Source: Micromonospora cremea (GTDB taxonomy: Bacteria > Actinomycetota > Actinomycetes > Mycobacteriales > Micromonosporaceae). Taken from it: a stretch of 64,000 nt of DNA. The notes under the pieces were generated by a model. It did not search any database and was not told the DNA's origin. It was given only the letters and a program-made list of their open reading frames with translations. The stretch is taken from contig NZ_FSQT01000001.1 of assembly GCF_900143515.1 (NCBI RefSeq), positions 806,001 to 870,000 of the forward strand, read 5' to 3'. Below, piece after piece: positions 1-8,327 of the stretch; the first letter of the stretch is position 1; the number at the start of each line of letters is the position of its first letter. Made by a program: the position numbers and the translations under genes.

Positions 1-3000
1 GCCGAGGAGTTGGCCGGTGGGGGAGTCGGCCCTGATCTCGATGTCGCCGCCGCTGCTGCCCGAGGCGACTCCGAAGGTGACCGAGTCGATGTTGCGGAGG
101 TTGACCGGGCCGAAGTTGATCCACTCGCCGTTGTCGATGTCGCCGATGCGCTTGCCGGCGCTCGCTGTGGCGCGGTCGAGGACCTGGATGCCGCTCTGGC
201 CGTCGAAGTGCTCGGCCTCCTTGCTCTTGGTCTGCAGCTCGGCCCGGGTCGAGCCGACCAGGTTCGGTGCCCCGTTCGCCCCGCCGTCGGTGTACTGGGC
301 GGAGAGCAGCGTGTAGAGGTTCTGTCCCGGGCCGTGCCCGTCGCCGCCGTTGCTCTCGGTCACTGCCACCCCGGCGCACCCGACGTAGTTGTCCAGCGGG
401 TGGGCGTGTGAGTCATGGCCGAGCTGGGTCTGCACGACCACCTTGGAGCAGTCGATGGTGCTCTCCTCCGGGTCGGTGACCGTCACCGTGTACGGGATGC
501 GGTCACCGAAATCGAAGAAGGCCCCGTCGGGGACGCTGAGGGTCACCGTCGGGCGCGTGTTGCCGGCCGTGATCTCCTGTACGGCGACGGCGGTCTGCCC
601 GTTGGTGGCGGTGACGGTGAGCCGGGCGGTGAAGCGCCCCGGTGTGCTGTAGGTGTGGCTGGGGTTGGCGGCGGTGGAGTCGATGCTGCCGTTGCCGTCG
701 AAGTCCCAGGCGTACTGGATTGCGGTGCCGTCCGGCCCGCTGGAGCCGGCGCTGGAGAAGGCGACGGTCAGTGGCGCCGGGCCGCTGTCCTTGTCGACGG
801 CCAGCTTGGCCACTGGCGGCCGGCTGTTGGCGACGTAGTCGATGCGGTAGATGCCGGCGCCCTCGTTGCTGCCGCCCCGACCGCTGCCGCTGCCCTCGCC
901 GAAGTCGATGACGTAGAGGGAGCCGTCCGGCCCGAACTCCGCCTCGAATGGCTGGATCCACGACATGTTGCCGAGGATCCCGTTGATGGACTGCAGGTCA
1001 CCGGCGTTGGTGGGGCCGAAGCGGGGATCGCTGAACGTCTGGGCGGTGTCGTGGATCGACAGCGTCTTGAACCACCTGCGGGTTAGCTCGTAGACGATCC
1101 ACTTGCCCTCGTAGTACTGGGGGAACTTGGTCAGCCGCTTGTTGGACGGGTCGTAGTCGTAGACGGGCCCGCTCATGGGGCCGCCGCCGCCCGTGCCCAG
1201 CTCCGGGAACTGCGGGGAGGCCGAGTAGGCGTACGAGATTAGGGCCGGCCGGGTTGCCGGGAGGTTGGTCAGGCCGGTGTTGTTGGGGGAGTCGTTGACC
1301 GGCGCGGCGCAGTCGAACTTCGGCCCCGAGGTGGCGGTGGCGAAGTCGTAGTCGTTGAACGGGATGTTGTTGCCGATGCAGTAGGGCCAGCCGTAGTTGC
1401 CGGCGCTGGTGATCCGGTTGAACTCGACCGTGCCCTCCGGTCCGCGGGCCGGGTTGGCGGACCGGGCGTCGGGGCCGTAGTCGGCGACGAGCAGCGCGTT
1501 CGTCTTGGAGTCGACGGTGATGCGGAACGGGTTGCGCATACCCATCGCATAGATCTCGGGTTTGGTGCGGGCCGTGCCCGGGGCGAACAGGTTGCCGTCG
1601 GGAATGGCGTACTTGCCGTTGGGTAGGGGCTTGATCCGCAGGATTTTGCCGCGCAGGTCGTTGGTGTTGCCGGCGGTGCCCTGGGCGTCGTACGCGCGAC
1701 GGCCGGTTCGCTCGTCGATCGGGGTGAAGCCGCTGGACTCGAAGGGGTCGGTGTTGTCACCGATCGCGGCGTACAGGTTGCCCTGCTGGTCCATCGTCAG
1801 CGAGCCGCCCATGTGCGAGTTGGCGCGAGCCTCACCGCGCCAGGTCGGGATCGTGAGCAGGCGCTTCTCCGAGGCGAGGCTGACGCTGTCGCCGTCGACG
1901 GTGAAGCGGGACAGGTTCAGCTGATTCTCCACCCGGTCGGACCAGAGCAGATAGAGCCAGTTGTTCTCGGCGAAGTGTCGGTCCAGAGTCATGCCGAGCA
2001 GCCCGTCGGACTGACTGGTCTGCGCCGGCGTGTAGGCGAAGTCCAGCAGCGTGGTGACCGCGAGGGTGTCCTGGTTGACGACCTTCAGCGCGCCGGTGCG
2101 CTCGATGTAGAAGACCCGGCGGTCCGGCGCCACCGCCAGTTCAAACGGGTCGGAGAGGTCCTGGTTGACCAGGGGGATCCGCTCGAAGTTGGTGGTCCTG
2201 GTGGCGCCGCAGTCACCGGGGGCGGCGCCGGCGGCCCACTTGATGCCGCCCAGCAGGTGCGCGAGGAAGGCCGGCTCCTGGAACGACGAGGAGCTGTGCC
2301 CGCCGGCGGTGAACCAGGAGCGCCCGCCGTCGTAGTTCTGGCACCACGAGTAGGCATGGTCGGTGCCCTCGTCGAGCCCGGCAATGCCGTCGCGCACCTT
2401 GATCTGGGCGAGCGTGTGGACCTTGCCGGTGGGGTTGGTGCGCCAGTTGTACCACTCCTCGCTGCGCTCCCAGAGCTCCGGAAGGTCCTTCGTGGACGGG
2501 TGGGCGTGGTCGAGGACCTTGATCCGGCCCGGGAAGGTGCCGCCCGTGGCGGAGAAGTCCGGGTGCTGGTCGAAGATGGTCCCGACCAGTCCCTCGTACC
2601 AGGTCCAGTTCCGCTCGCTGGCCGACGCGGCGTGCAGGCCGACCCAGCCACCGCCGTTACGGATGAACCTCTGCAGCGCGGCCCGCTGGTCGGCGTCGAG
2701 GAGGTCGCCGGACGCCGGGGTGGAGTTGGTGTTGTTGAACACGAGAGCGTCGAAGCGGGCGAGGTTGGCGTCGGTGAACGCGCCCGCGTCGGTGGTCGCC
2801 TCGACGGCGAATCCCTGTTGGTCGCCGAGCTGCCGGATGGCGGCGACGCCGGCCGGGATGGAGTCGTGGTAGAAGTTCGTGACCTTGGAGAAGACCAGCA
2901 CCCGGAAATTGGCGGCGGTCGCGGATTCGGCGGCGGTCGCTGCGGTGCTCGGCAACAGAAGTGTGACGGCCACGAGCAGGGCGAACAGTAGCGTGCGTTG

Positions 3001-3009
3001 GCGTCTCAT
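1..3009 (-). CDS. ThuA / PQQ-type sugar dehydrogenase / PKD / CBM6-like secreted protein (partial)
   Basis: The frame is open from an ATG at 3009 to the left edge, so the C-terminus is missing (1003 codons seen). An AAGGAG box lies about 7 bases before the start. Residues 1-27 form a Sec-type signal peptide. About 34-252 is a ThuA-like domain (trehalose-utilisation family, glutamine-amidotransferase fold, beginning RVLVFSKVTNFYHDS). About 270-720 is a GSDH/sorbosone-dehydrogenase-like beta-propeller with the NTNDLRGKILRIK and GNYGWPYC signatures. About 730-810 is a PKD domain, 815-905 another beta-sandwich, and from about 929 a CBM6-like module (EAEHFDGQSGI). It should act outside the cell, oxidising a sugar or glycoside end while bound to polymer. 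That substrate is inference; the domain calls are strong. It is a partial paralog of the gene at 4252-6357 and lies downstream of a hairpin and a LacI-type palindrome. Confidence 0.88.
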   Translation of the reverse strand, partial: MRRQRTLLFALLVAVTLLLPSTAATAAESATAANFRVLVFSKVTNFYHDSIPAGVAAIRQLGDQQGFAVEATTDAGAFTDANLARFDALVFNNTNSTPASGDLLDADQRAALQRFIRNGGGWVGLHAASASERNWTWYEGLVGTIFDQHPDFSATGGTFPGRIKVLDHAHPSTKDLPELWERSEEWYNWRTNPTGKVHTLAQIKVRDGIAGLDEGTDHAYSWCQNYDGGRSWFTAGGHSSSSFQEPAFLAHLLGGIKWAAGAAPGDCGATRTTNFERIPLVNQDLSDPFELAVAPDRRVFYIERTGALKVVNQDTLAVTTLLDFAYTPAQTSQSDGLLGMTLDRHFAENNWLYLLWSDRVENQLNLSRFTVDGDSVSLASEKRLLTIPTWRGEARANSHMGGSLTMDQQGNLYAAIGDNTDPFESSGFTPIDERTGRRAYDAQGTAGNTNDLRGKILRIKPLPNGKYAIPDGNLFAPGTARTKPEIYAMGMRNPFRITVDSKTNALLVADYGPDARSANPARGPEGTVEFNRITSAGNYGWPYCIGNNIPFNDYDFATATSGPKFDCAAPVNDSPNNTGLTNLPATRPALISYAYSASPQFPELGTGGGGPMSGPVYDYDPSNKRLTKFPQYYEGKWIVYELTRRWFKTLSIHDTAQTFSDPRFGPTNAGDLQSINGILGNMSWIQPFEAEFGPDGSLYVIDFGEGSGSGRGGSNEGAGIYRIDYVANSRPPVAKLAVDKDSGPAPLTVAFSSAGSSGPDGTAIQYAWDFDGNGSIDSTAANPSHTYSTPGRFTARLTVTATNGQTAVAVQEITAGNTRPTVTLSVPDGAFFDFGDRIPYTVTVTDPEESTIDCSKVVVQTQLGHDSHAHPLDNYVGCAGVAVTESNGGDGHGPGQNLYTLLSAQYTDGGANGAPNLVGSTRAELQTKSKEAEHFDGQSGIQVLDRATASAGKRIGDIDNGEWINFGPVNLRNIDSVTFGVASGSSGGDIEIRADSPTGQLLG

Positions 3010-3040
3010 ACACGCGCTCCTTGGCGAGGGTCGGTGGTAA

Positions 3041-3052
3041 GAAAGCGCTTTC
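3041..3052. promoter_or_regulatory. LacI-type operator-like palindrome
   Basis: GAAAGCGCTTTC is a perfect 12-bp palindrome with a central CG, as in LacI/CcpA-family operators. It sits 32 bases upstream of the ThuA/GSDH gene start (3009, minus strand). Binding by a LacI-family sugar regulator is inferred; no such regulator is in the window. Confidence 0.5.
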
Positions 3053-3153
3053 CACGTGCCCTGAACCCTACGAGATCAATTTCGGCAGGTCAATATTCCG
3101 ACGGCGTCCGCATTCGGCGTTGGCGCATTTCTTGCTGTCGTTTCATGGCATGC

Positions 3154-3191
3154 CGATAACCACTCTCCTCGCGAGGAGGGAGTGGTTATCG
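3154..3191. terminator. Long hairpin between two minus-strand genes
   Basis: Two 12-base arms, CGATAACCACTC (3154-3165) and GAGTGGTTATCG (3180-3191), pair perfectly, and the middle (TCCTCGCGAGGA) is itself self-complementary. It lies between the end of the isomerase gene (3291) and the start of the ThuA/GSDH gene (3009), so it probably ends transcription of the upstream pair. It has no clear T-run, so an operator role is also possible. Confidence 0.55.
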
Positions 3192-3290
3192 CGGTCAGTT
3201 TGATATCGACAATAAATGCTGGTCGGGCACCAGAGCCCACATTTCCGGCCGCCGGCCCTGGTGCCCGTCAGCACTCCTCTCGGCGGTTCC

Positions 3291-4232
3291 TCAGAACCGC
3301 AGCTTGCGCAGGTAGCGGTAGCCGATCTCGGCCGTCTGCTGCGGTGTCACGTCGGGCGTGTCGTTCTCGACGATGTATTCCAGGACCGAGTGCTCGCGGA
3401 AGATCCGGGCGAAGTCGACGGTCCCGGTACCCAGGTCGGCCATGTCGCCGGTGGTCTCGTCCCGGTCCTTGACGTGGTACTGCAGGACGCGCTGCGGCGC
3501 GGAGCGGATGACGTCGAGGGTGAAGCCCTCGGGGTCCGCGACGCCGTCGCCGGAGTTGATGCCGCCGGTGACCGCCCAGTAGAGGTCGACCTCCAGGTGC
3601 ACGAGTTTCGGGTCGAGTTCGGCGGTCAGCACGTCCCACGGCCGCTTGCCGCCGCCGAGGTCGATGGTGAACTCGTGGGCGTGGTTGTGGTAGCCGTAGC
3701 GCAGGCCGGCTGCCTGCGCCGCCGCGGCCTCGACGTTCATCTGCTCCGCCCAGCGTTTCCAGTCGTCCGTGCTCTCGGAGTACAGGTAAGGCACCACCAT
3801 GAACTGCTGGCCCAGGGTGACCGCGTTCTGGACCTTCTGCTCCAGCTCCGCGGCAGTACCGCTGATCCCGTCGTGGCTGGAGCTGGCCCTGATGCCGATG
3901 CCGTCCAGGAACTGGCGCAGCTGGGCGGCGGTCCGACCGAAGTAGCCGAGCGCCAGCTCCACGCGCGGATATCCGATCCGGGCCAGGTGGGTGAGGGTGG
4001 CGTCGTAGCCGGGCGCACCCCCCAGGGCGTCGCGCATGGTCCACAGCTGGATGCTGATCAGACCCGGGGGTACGTGGTGCCGTCCGGTCCGGTGGGCGGT
4101 GGCCGACGCGGCCGTCGCGCCGAGGCCGGACGAGGCGAGCCCGACGCCGACGGCGGCCAGCGTGCCGCGCAGCAGGCTGCGCCGGTCGACGGAGCGCCGC
4201 AGCGCGGCCATCCCATCATGTCCGTAACACAT
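3291..4232 (-). CDS. Tat-exported sugar phosphate isomerase/epimerase-like TIM-barrel protein
   Basis: This 313-residue protein starts at the ATG at 4232, with a GAAGGAG ribosome site just upstream. An in-frame ATG at 4280 lacks such a site. Residues about 11-45 form a twin-arginine signal (DRRSLLRG followed by a hydrophobic alanine-rich stretch). The rest is an AP-endonuclease-2/xylose-isomerase-like barrel (QLWTMRDAL, YHNHAHEF, EVDLYWAV, EYIVENDT). Glu, His and Asp residues at the strand ends suit a divalent metal site. Export fully folded with bound metal would explain the Tat signal. It starts 20 bases after the sugar dehydrogenase gene at 4252, so the two are probably one transcript acting on the same extracellular sugar. 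The substrate is unknown. Confidence 0.88.
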   Translation of the reverse strand: MCYGHDGMAALRRSVDRRSLLRGTLAAVGVGLASSGLGATAASATAHRTGRHHVPPGLISIQLWTMRDALGGAPGYDATLTHLARIGYPRVELALGYFGRTAAQLRQFLDGIGIRASSSHDGISGTAAELEQKVQNAVTLGQQFMVVPYLYSESTDDWKRWAEQMNVEAAAAQAAGLRYGYHNHAHEFTIDLGGGKRPWDVLTAELDPKLVHLEVDLYWAVTGGINSGDGVADPEGFTLDVIRSAPQRVLQYHVKDRDETTGDMADLGTGTVDFARIFREHSVLEYIVENDTPDVTPQQTAEIGYRYLRKLRF

Positions 4233-4251
4233 GCTCTCTCCTTCTCGAACG

Positions 4252-6357
4252 TTATGCGCTGGGGACGAGGACGACCTCATCGGTGCCGGTCAGGGACGGC
4301 AGGCCGTCACCGCCGGGGTCGGTGTAGGACGCGACGAACACCCCGGTCAGGTGGTCGGTCGCCGGGTCGTGACCGGACGGCACCGTCGTCTGGATCGAGC
4401 CGGTGCAGCCGTTCGCGGTGGTCTGCGGGTGCCCGTGGGTGTCGTGGCCGAGGATGTACGTGACGCTGACCCGGGAGCAGTCCACCGGCTGGTCGTCGGT
4501 CACCCGTACCTCGAACTGCACGGTGTCGCCGAAGGCGAAGGGCTGGCCCGCGACCGGCTTGACGAGCTCCACCACCGGCGGGGCGTTACCGACCACCACC
4601 GGCACCGACGCGGCGGCCGAGAGCCCACCCGGGTCGGTCACCCGCAGGGTGGCGTTGTAGAGCCCGTTGTCCCGGTACGTGAACGTCGGGTTCGCCGCTC
4701 GCGAGTCGACCTTGCCGTCGTTGTCGAAGTCCCACGCAAACTTCAGCCGGTCGCCGTCATAATCCGTGGTGCCGTCGCTGGAAAACGTGACGGTCAGCGG
4801 CGCGAGCCCGGCGGTGGGCGTGGCCGAGACCTGCGGCGCCGGAGTGTGGTTGCCCGTCCAGCCCGTGTAGTCGATCCGGGCCAGCTGCGCGTCCGGGTTC
4901 TCACTGAAGTAGCCGTCGCCGTACTCCAGCACGTAGAGCGCCCCGTCCGGACCGAACTCCAGGTCCATCGGGTTGTCGAACGTGAACGACGGCAGCACCG
5001 GCTCGATTCCGGTCAGGTCGCCGCCAGCGTCCAGCCGCAGGCCCTTCACGTAGTCGCGAGTCCACTCGGCCAGGAGCGGGACGCCGTCGTAGTAGGCCGG
5101 CCACGCCACCGGCGCGTGCCCCTGCGTCCCTGGCGGGCTGAACTGGTACGCCGGCCCGGCCATCGGACCGATGCCGCCGGTGCCCAGCTCGGGGAACTGC
5201 GCCGACTGGCCGTAGGTGTACCACACCTGCGGCTGCGCCACCGGCGGCAGTTCCCGCAGGCCGGTGTTGTGCGGCGACTCGTTGACCGGCGCGGAGCAGT
5301 TGAACGGCGCCCCGGACACGCCCGTCGCGAAGTCGTAGTCGGTGTACGGCAGCGCCGCGGTGGCGCAGTAGGGCCACCCGTAGTTGCCGGCCTCGCGGGC
5401 GGCGAGCCACTTGCCGTGCCCGGCCGGTCCGCGCAGCGGGTCCGCCTGGCGCGCGTCCGGCGAGTAGTCGGCGACGTACAGTTCGCCGGTCTCGCGGTTC
5501 AGCTCGATCCGGAACGGGTTGCGCAGGCCCATCAGGTAGATCTCCGGACGGGTGCCGGCCGTGCCCTGCGGGAACAGGTTTCCGTCCGGGATGCTGTACC
5601 CGCCGTTGGCGCCGACCTTGATGCGCAGGATCTTGCCGCGCAGGTCGTTGGTGTTGGCCGAGGTGCGCTGCGCGTCGTATGCCGGGTTTCGGCCCGCGCG
5701 CTCGTCCAGCGGCGCGTAGCCACCGGACTCGAAGGGGTTGGTGTCGTCGCCGGTGGACAGGTACAGATTGCCCTCGGCGTCGAAGCCGATGTCGCCGCCG
5801 ACGTGGCAGCAGATGCCCCGGTCGACCGGTACGTCGAGGATCTGCTGCTCGGTGGTGAGGTCCAGCTTGTCCTTGACCAGCCGGAACCGGGAAAGCCGGA
5901 GGGCTCCCTTGAATTTCGCGAAGTCCGCAGCGGTGCCCCAGGCCGGTGCGTCGCCCTCGTTGACGTTCGGCGTCGACGGGTCGTCGACCGGGGTGTTCAT
6001 GGGCGGGGAGTAGTACAGGTAGACCCAGTTGTTGCCGGCCCTGCCGAAGTTCGGGTCGATCGCGACGTTCTGCAGGCCCTCCTCGTCGTGCCGGTAGACG
6101 TCCAGGGTCGCGGCGATCGTGTTGCGGCCGGTGTCCGGGTCGTGCAGCCGGACCTCACCGGCGCGGGTCACGTGCAGCACCCGGCGGTCGGGCAGCACCG
6201 CGAGGTCCATCGGCTCGCCCGGGTTGTCGTTGAGGGTCACCTTCTGGAAGTCGCCCTCGGGCGGCGGGCTGGTCGGCGCGGCCGTCGCGACGGTGGGGGT
6301 GGCGACGAGCGCGATGGTCGTCAGACCCGCTACTGCGAGCGCGAGTCGTCTCTTCAT
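4252..6357 (-). CDS. Secreted PQQ-type sugar dehydrogenase with PKD domain
   Basis: This is a 701-residue protein. The ATG at 6357 is preceded by AAGGAGAGGCAG. Residues 1-26 are a signal peptide ending ATPTVATAAP. About 36-500 is the GSDH-type beta-propeller, with the same landmarks as its neighbour at 1-3009 (NTNDLRGKILRIK, LMGLRNPFRIELN, EAGNYGWPYC). About 540-625 is a PKD domain with the DYDGDRLKFAWDFDNDGKVD core. A further beta-sandwich ends the protein. The ThuA part is absent. Members of this family oxidise sugars using PQQ in the cell envelope. No pqq biosynthesis gene is present here, so the cofactor is assumed from family membership. The gene leads an operon with the Tat-exported isomerase. 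Confidence 0.9.
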   Translation of the reverse strand: MKRRLALAVAGLTTIALVATPTVATAAPTSPPPEGDFQKVTLNDNPGEPMDLAVLPDRRVLHVTRAGEVRLHDPDTGRNTIAATLDVYRHDEEGLQNVAIDPNFGRAGNNWVYLYYSPPMNTPVDDPSTPNVNEGDAPAWGTAADFAKFKGALRLSRFRLVKDKLDLTTEQQILDVPVDRGICCHVGGDIGFDAEGNLYLSTGDDTNPFESGGYAPLDERAGRNPAYDAQRTSANTNDLRGKILRIKVGANGGYSIPDGNLFPQGTAGTRPEIYLMGLRNPFRIELNRETGELYVADYSPDARQADPLRGPAGHGKWLAAREAGNYGWPYCATAALPYTDYDFATGVSGAPFNCSAPVNESPHNTGLRELPPVAQPQVWYTYGQSAQFPELGTGGIGPMAGPAYQFSPPGTQGHAPVAWPAYYDGVPLLAEWTRDYVKGLRLDAGGDLTGIEPVLPSFTFDNPMDLEFGPDGALYVLEYGDGYFSENPDAQLARIDYTGWTGNHTPAPQVSATPTAGLAPLTVTFSSDGTTDYDGDRLKFAWDFDNDGKVDSRAANPTFTYRDNGLYNATLRVTDPGGLSAAASVPVVVGNAPPVVELVKPVAGQPFAFGDTVQFEVRVTDDQPVDCSRVSVTYILGHDTHGHPQTTANGCTGSIQTTVPSGHDPATDHLTGVFVASYTDPGGDGLPSLTGTDEVVLVPSA

Positions 6358-6744
6358 CTGCCTCTCCTTGCTCGGGACTGGTCGGGGCGGGTCGAGGAAG
6401 CCAACAACTCCTTGATGGACCTGTGCGGGCATGGCTGAGCCGCCCGTCGCCACGCACGCCGCCACCGCGGCGTCGAGCAGGTTGCCGACGGCCTCGCGGC
6501 TGAGTGGTCGGGAACGGGCGGAGGACAGGGGTAGGGGGACAGGTGCGGTCAGATGTCGGCCGGCAGCCAGGGCCGCCAACGCCGCGGTTAACCGCGACGA
6601 AACACCATCGACCTGGCCGACGCTACAAAAGACATGTAGACGTGTCTATAACTTTCCTTCAACTCAACCGAACTTTCGTCCGAGACGGACGAAAGTAGTT
6701 CTTCGTGCGCGGTTGCCAATGGAGTCGGTAGGCTCGCGCGCCGG
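6358..6744. other. Regulatory gap upstream of the sugar dehydrogenase operon
   Basis: I see no convincing gene here. The gap holds two dyads, one at 6630-6647 (AGACATG/CGTGTCT) and one at 6672-6696, and presumably the promoter of the minus-strand operon. Confidence 0.5.
6672..6696. promoter_or_regulatory. Perfect 11-bp inverted repeat, operator-like
   Basis: Arms ACTTTCGTCCG (6672-6682) and CGGACGAAAGT (6686-6696) are separated by only AGA. A 3-base loop without a T-run suits a protein-binding dyad better than a terminator. It lies about 315 bases before the start of the sugar dehydrogenase operon. The ligand and regulator are unknown. Confidence 0.45.
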
Positions 6745-7053
6745 TCAACCGTGAGCCGCGGGTACAGCGAAGCCGGTTCGGAGGGCGGATGCACCTGGCC
6801 CCGCTATCGGCAAGCTGTCGAAGCTCGCTGACCGGTTCGGATAGTCGTCCGGGGCTGTCATGTCACGCGCGGTGGGCGGCAGATCCGGACACCTGAACAA
6901 CGTCAAGGCAGGCAGAAAGCCGGATGCCCTGTTGGTCGCATCGCTGGCCTGTGCCCACTCCAGCAACTGGTTCGGACTGCCGATCCCGCCCGCGCACAGC
7001 AGCAGCACGGCGATCACCGCAGCGCTGATCGCGGCGAGGGCGCGGGCGTTCAC
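6745..7053 (-). CDS. Small putative secreted or membrane protein
   Basis: This would encode 102 residues from a GTG at 7053. The first 25 residues (NARALAAISAAVIAVLLLCAG) look like a signal peptide, possibly a lipoprotein type because a Cys follows the hydrophobic stretch. The rest has no known domain. The GTG overlaps the TGA of the ORF ending at 7050 (GTGA), which suggests translational coupling and supports both. I do not recognise the family. Confidence 0.45.
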   Translation of the reverse strand: MNARALAAISAAVIAVLLLCAGGIGSPNQLLEWAQASDATNRASGFLPALTLFRCPDLPPTARDMTAPDDYPNRSASFDSLPIAGPGASALRTGFAVPAAHG

Positions 7054-7268
7054 CGCGGCGCTCCCGCAGCCGGCCGGCGATCGCAGGGCAGCTGTGGACC
7101 GCGGTCCACGCTGGGCGGGGTCAGGCAGCCGGCGAGCCGATAGGAGGCAACACGGGTGCCGTCGCCGGTGTGCATGGCGATGGCGGCGGCGCCCCGGTCG
7201 ATGAGGTAGATCCGTTCGGCGTCGAGGTGACCGGCGTGGCACAGCGGGAAGACGCTGACCTTCCGCAC
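7050..7268 (-). CDS. Unknown small protein, coupled to the downstream gene
   Basis: Read from a GTG at 7268, this gives 72 residues with an ordinary, folded-looking composition (AERIYLIDRGAAAIAMHTGD). Its stop overlaps the next start by the GTGA pattern. No clear ribosome site supports this start, and an ATG at 7331 in the same frame is an alternative. No family is recognised. Confidence 0.33.
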   Translation of the reverse strand: MRKVSVFPLCHAGHLDAERIYLIDRGAAAIAMHTGDGTRVASYRLAGCLTPPSVDRGPQLPCDRRPAAGAPR

Positions 7269-7475
7269 CCAGGATGAGCTGGCCGAGGAGAAAGGAACAC
7301 CGTGGACCGGCGGCCCTTGGACGGAAGACATGCGCGGCACCGAAATGCCCGGGATTTGAGCATTCCTCCAGGTTGGTGGTGAAGCACGTACTCTACGTAC
7401 GGCCGGGGCATCGAGGAATCGGTGTTCACCACCGCCGGTGTGCCGCGACCCGGCATCCCCGTCGAGGAAGTACCC

Positions 7476-7730
7476 ATGACCGTTCCCAGATTCGACTGGT
7501 ACCTGCAGCACCTTCACGAGCAGGTCATCACCACCGCCGTCAGCGCTTCCCCCGCGAAGCTGTACGAGCGTGGCCACTGGGTCCGCCCGGGGCGGCGCAG
7601 AGCCCGACCTGGGGTAGGGCGTGTCGGACCTGCTCGGGCCCGCAGCCGCGGTCGCCGACCGGACCCGCTCTCATCGCGGAAAGGGGTGAATCCTGCGTGC
7701 AGGTCTTTCAGGTCAGTCTCATCCTCTTGA
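7476..7730 (+). CDS. Unknown short protein, possibly truncated
   Basis: An ATG at 7476 has GAGGAAGT four bases upstream. The first 35 residues (TVPRFDWYLQHLHEQVITT) look genuine. The rest turns arginine-rich and low in complexity, which suggests a frameshift after about residue 36. It overlaps the next candidate start at 7697. Function unknown. Confidence 0.3.
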   Translation: MTVPRFDWYLQHLHEQVITTAVSASPAKLYERGHWVRPGRRRARPGVGRVGPARARSRGRRPDPLSSRKGVNPACRSFRSVSSS

Positions 7731-8038
7731 TCACCGCACCCGAGGACGGCTCGCTGCCGGCATTCATCGACGATCTGCGCGATCAGCTGACGCTGCTTCA
7801 GCACCGGTGGGAAGGCGTTATCGCGCCGACCGTGCGCGGCATGATCGAAACAAGCACCTGCGAGGTGACCCTGAGCGTCATGGCCGACGACATCACCACC
7901 GCCCCCATAGCCGCAGGCCGGGCAGTCGCTTACACCGCCGATCGTGCGGCGGCCTCCTGGCGGGTCGCTATCGAGCGCATCACCGTTCAGAGACCACCTC
8001 GGCCAACTACCCTCGCAGACCTGCCGCCGCTTCCCTGA
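7697..8038 (+). CDS. Hypothetical 113-residue protein
   Basis: The frame runs from a GTG at 7697 that follows GGAAAGGGG. The protein has balanced composition with plausible helices (AFIDDLRDQLTLLQHRWEG) and two Cys-free halves. It has no signal peptide or membrane segment and no motif that I recognise. It lies in a run of small ORFs of accessory character. Confidence 0.42.
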   Translation: MQVFQVSLILLITAPEDGSLPAFIDDLRDQLTLLQHRWEGVIAPTVRGMIETSTCEVTLSVMADDITTAPIAAGRAVAYTADRAAASWRVAIERITVQRPPRPTTLADLPPLP

Positions 8039-8123
8039 CCCGGCCAGGCCCGGGGTGCAGGTGCTGTCCACGCTCTCCGCCCGCATCCGCGAACCCGAAC
8101 CAGGCACAGCAAATTGGACGCAC

Positions 8124-8327
8124 ATGACGCACAGCGCGACGCCGGCGCCCGACCCGGTGACGCTGCGGGTTGCTCTCACCGCGCCGAGCGCCACGGGCGC
8201 CACACCCGAGCGCCTCATCACGGTCCTCGCGACACAGGAAATCAAGAAATACTGCTGTCCGTCGGCCAGGCAACAGGCCTGGCCGACCAGATCGTCTCCT
8301 ACTCGACCGGCAGAAAGTCGCCACTGA
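8124..8327 (+). CDS. Possible short upstream gene of the Excalibur gene
   Basis: This would be 67 residues from the ATG at 8124. The TGA overlaps the ATG of the Excalibur gene (TGATG at 8325-8329), which is the main support. The second half is basic and looks out of frame. The other frame at the same place reads GLADQIVSYSTGRK, so the region may carry a frameshift. Confidence 0.25.
   Translation: MTHSATPAPDPVTLRVALTAPSATGATPERLITVLATQEIKKYCCPSARQQAWPTRSSPTRPAESRH

Noticed and set aside
1813..2991. 392-residue plus-strand ORF
   Set aside because: It is antisense to the ThuA/GSDH gene, Gly/Val/Arg-rich and without domains; a GC-rich shadow.
4231..6438. 735-residue plus-strand ORF
   Set aside because: It lies opposite the clearly coding sugar dehydrogenase gene and has shadow composition.
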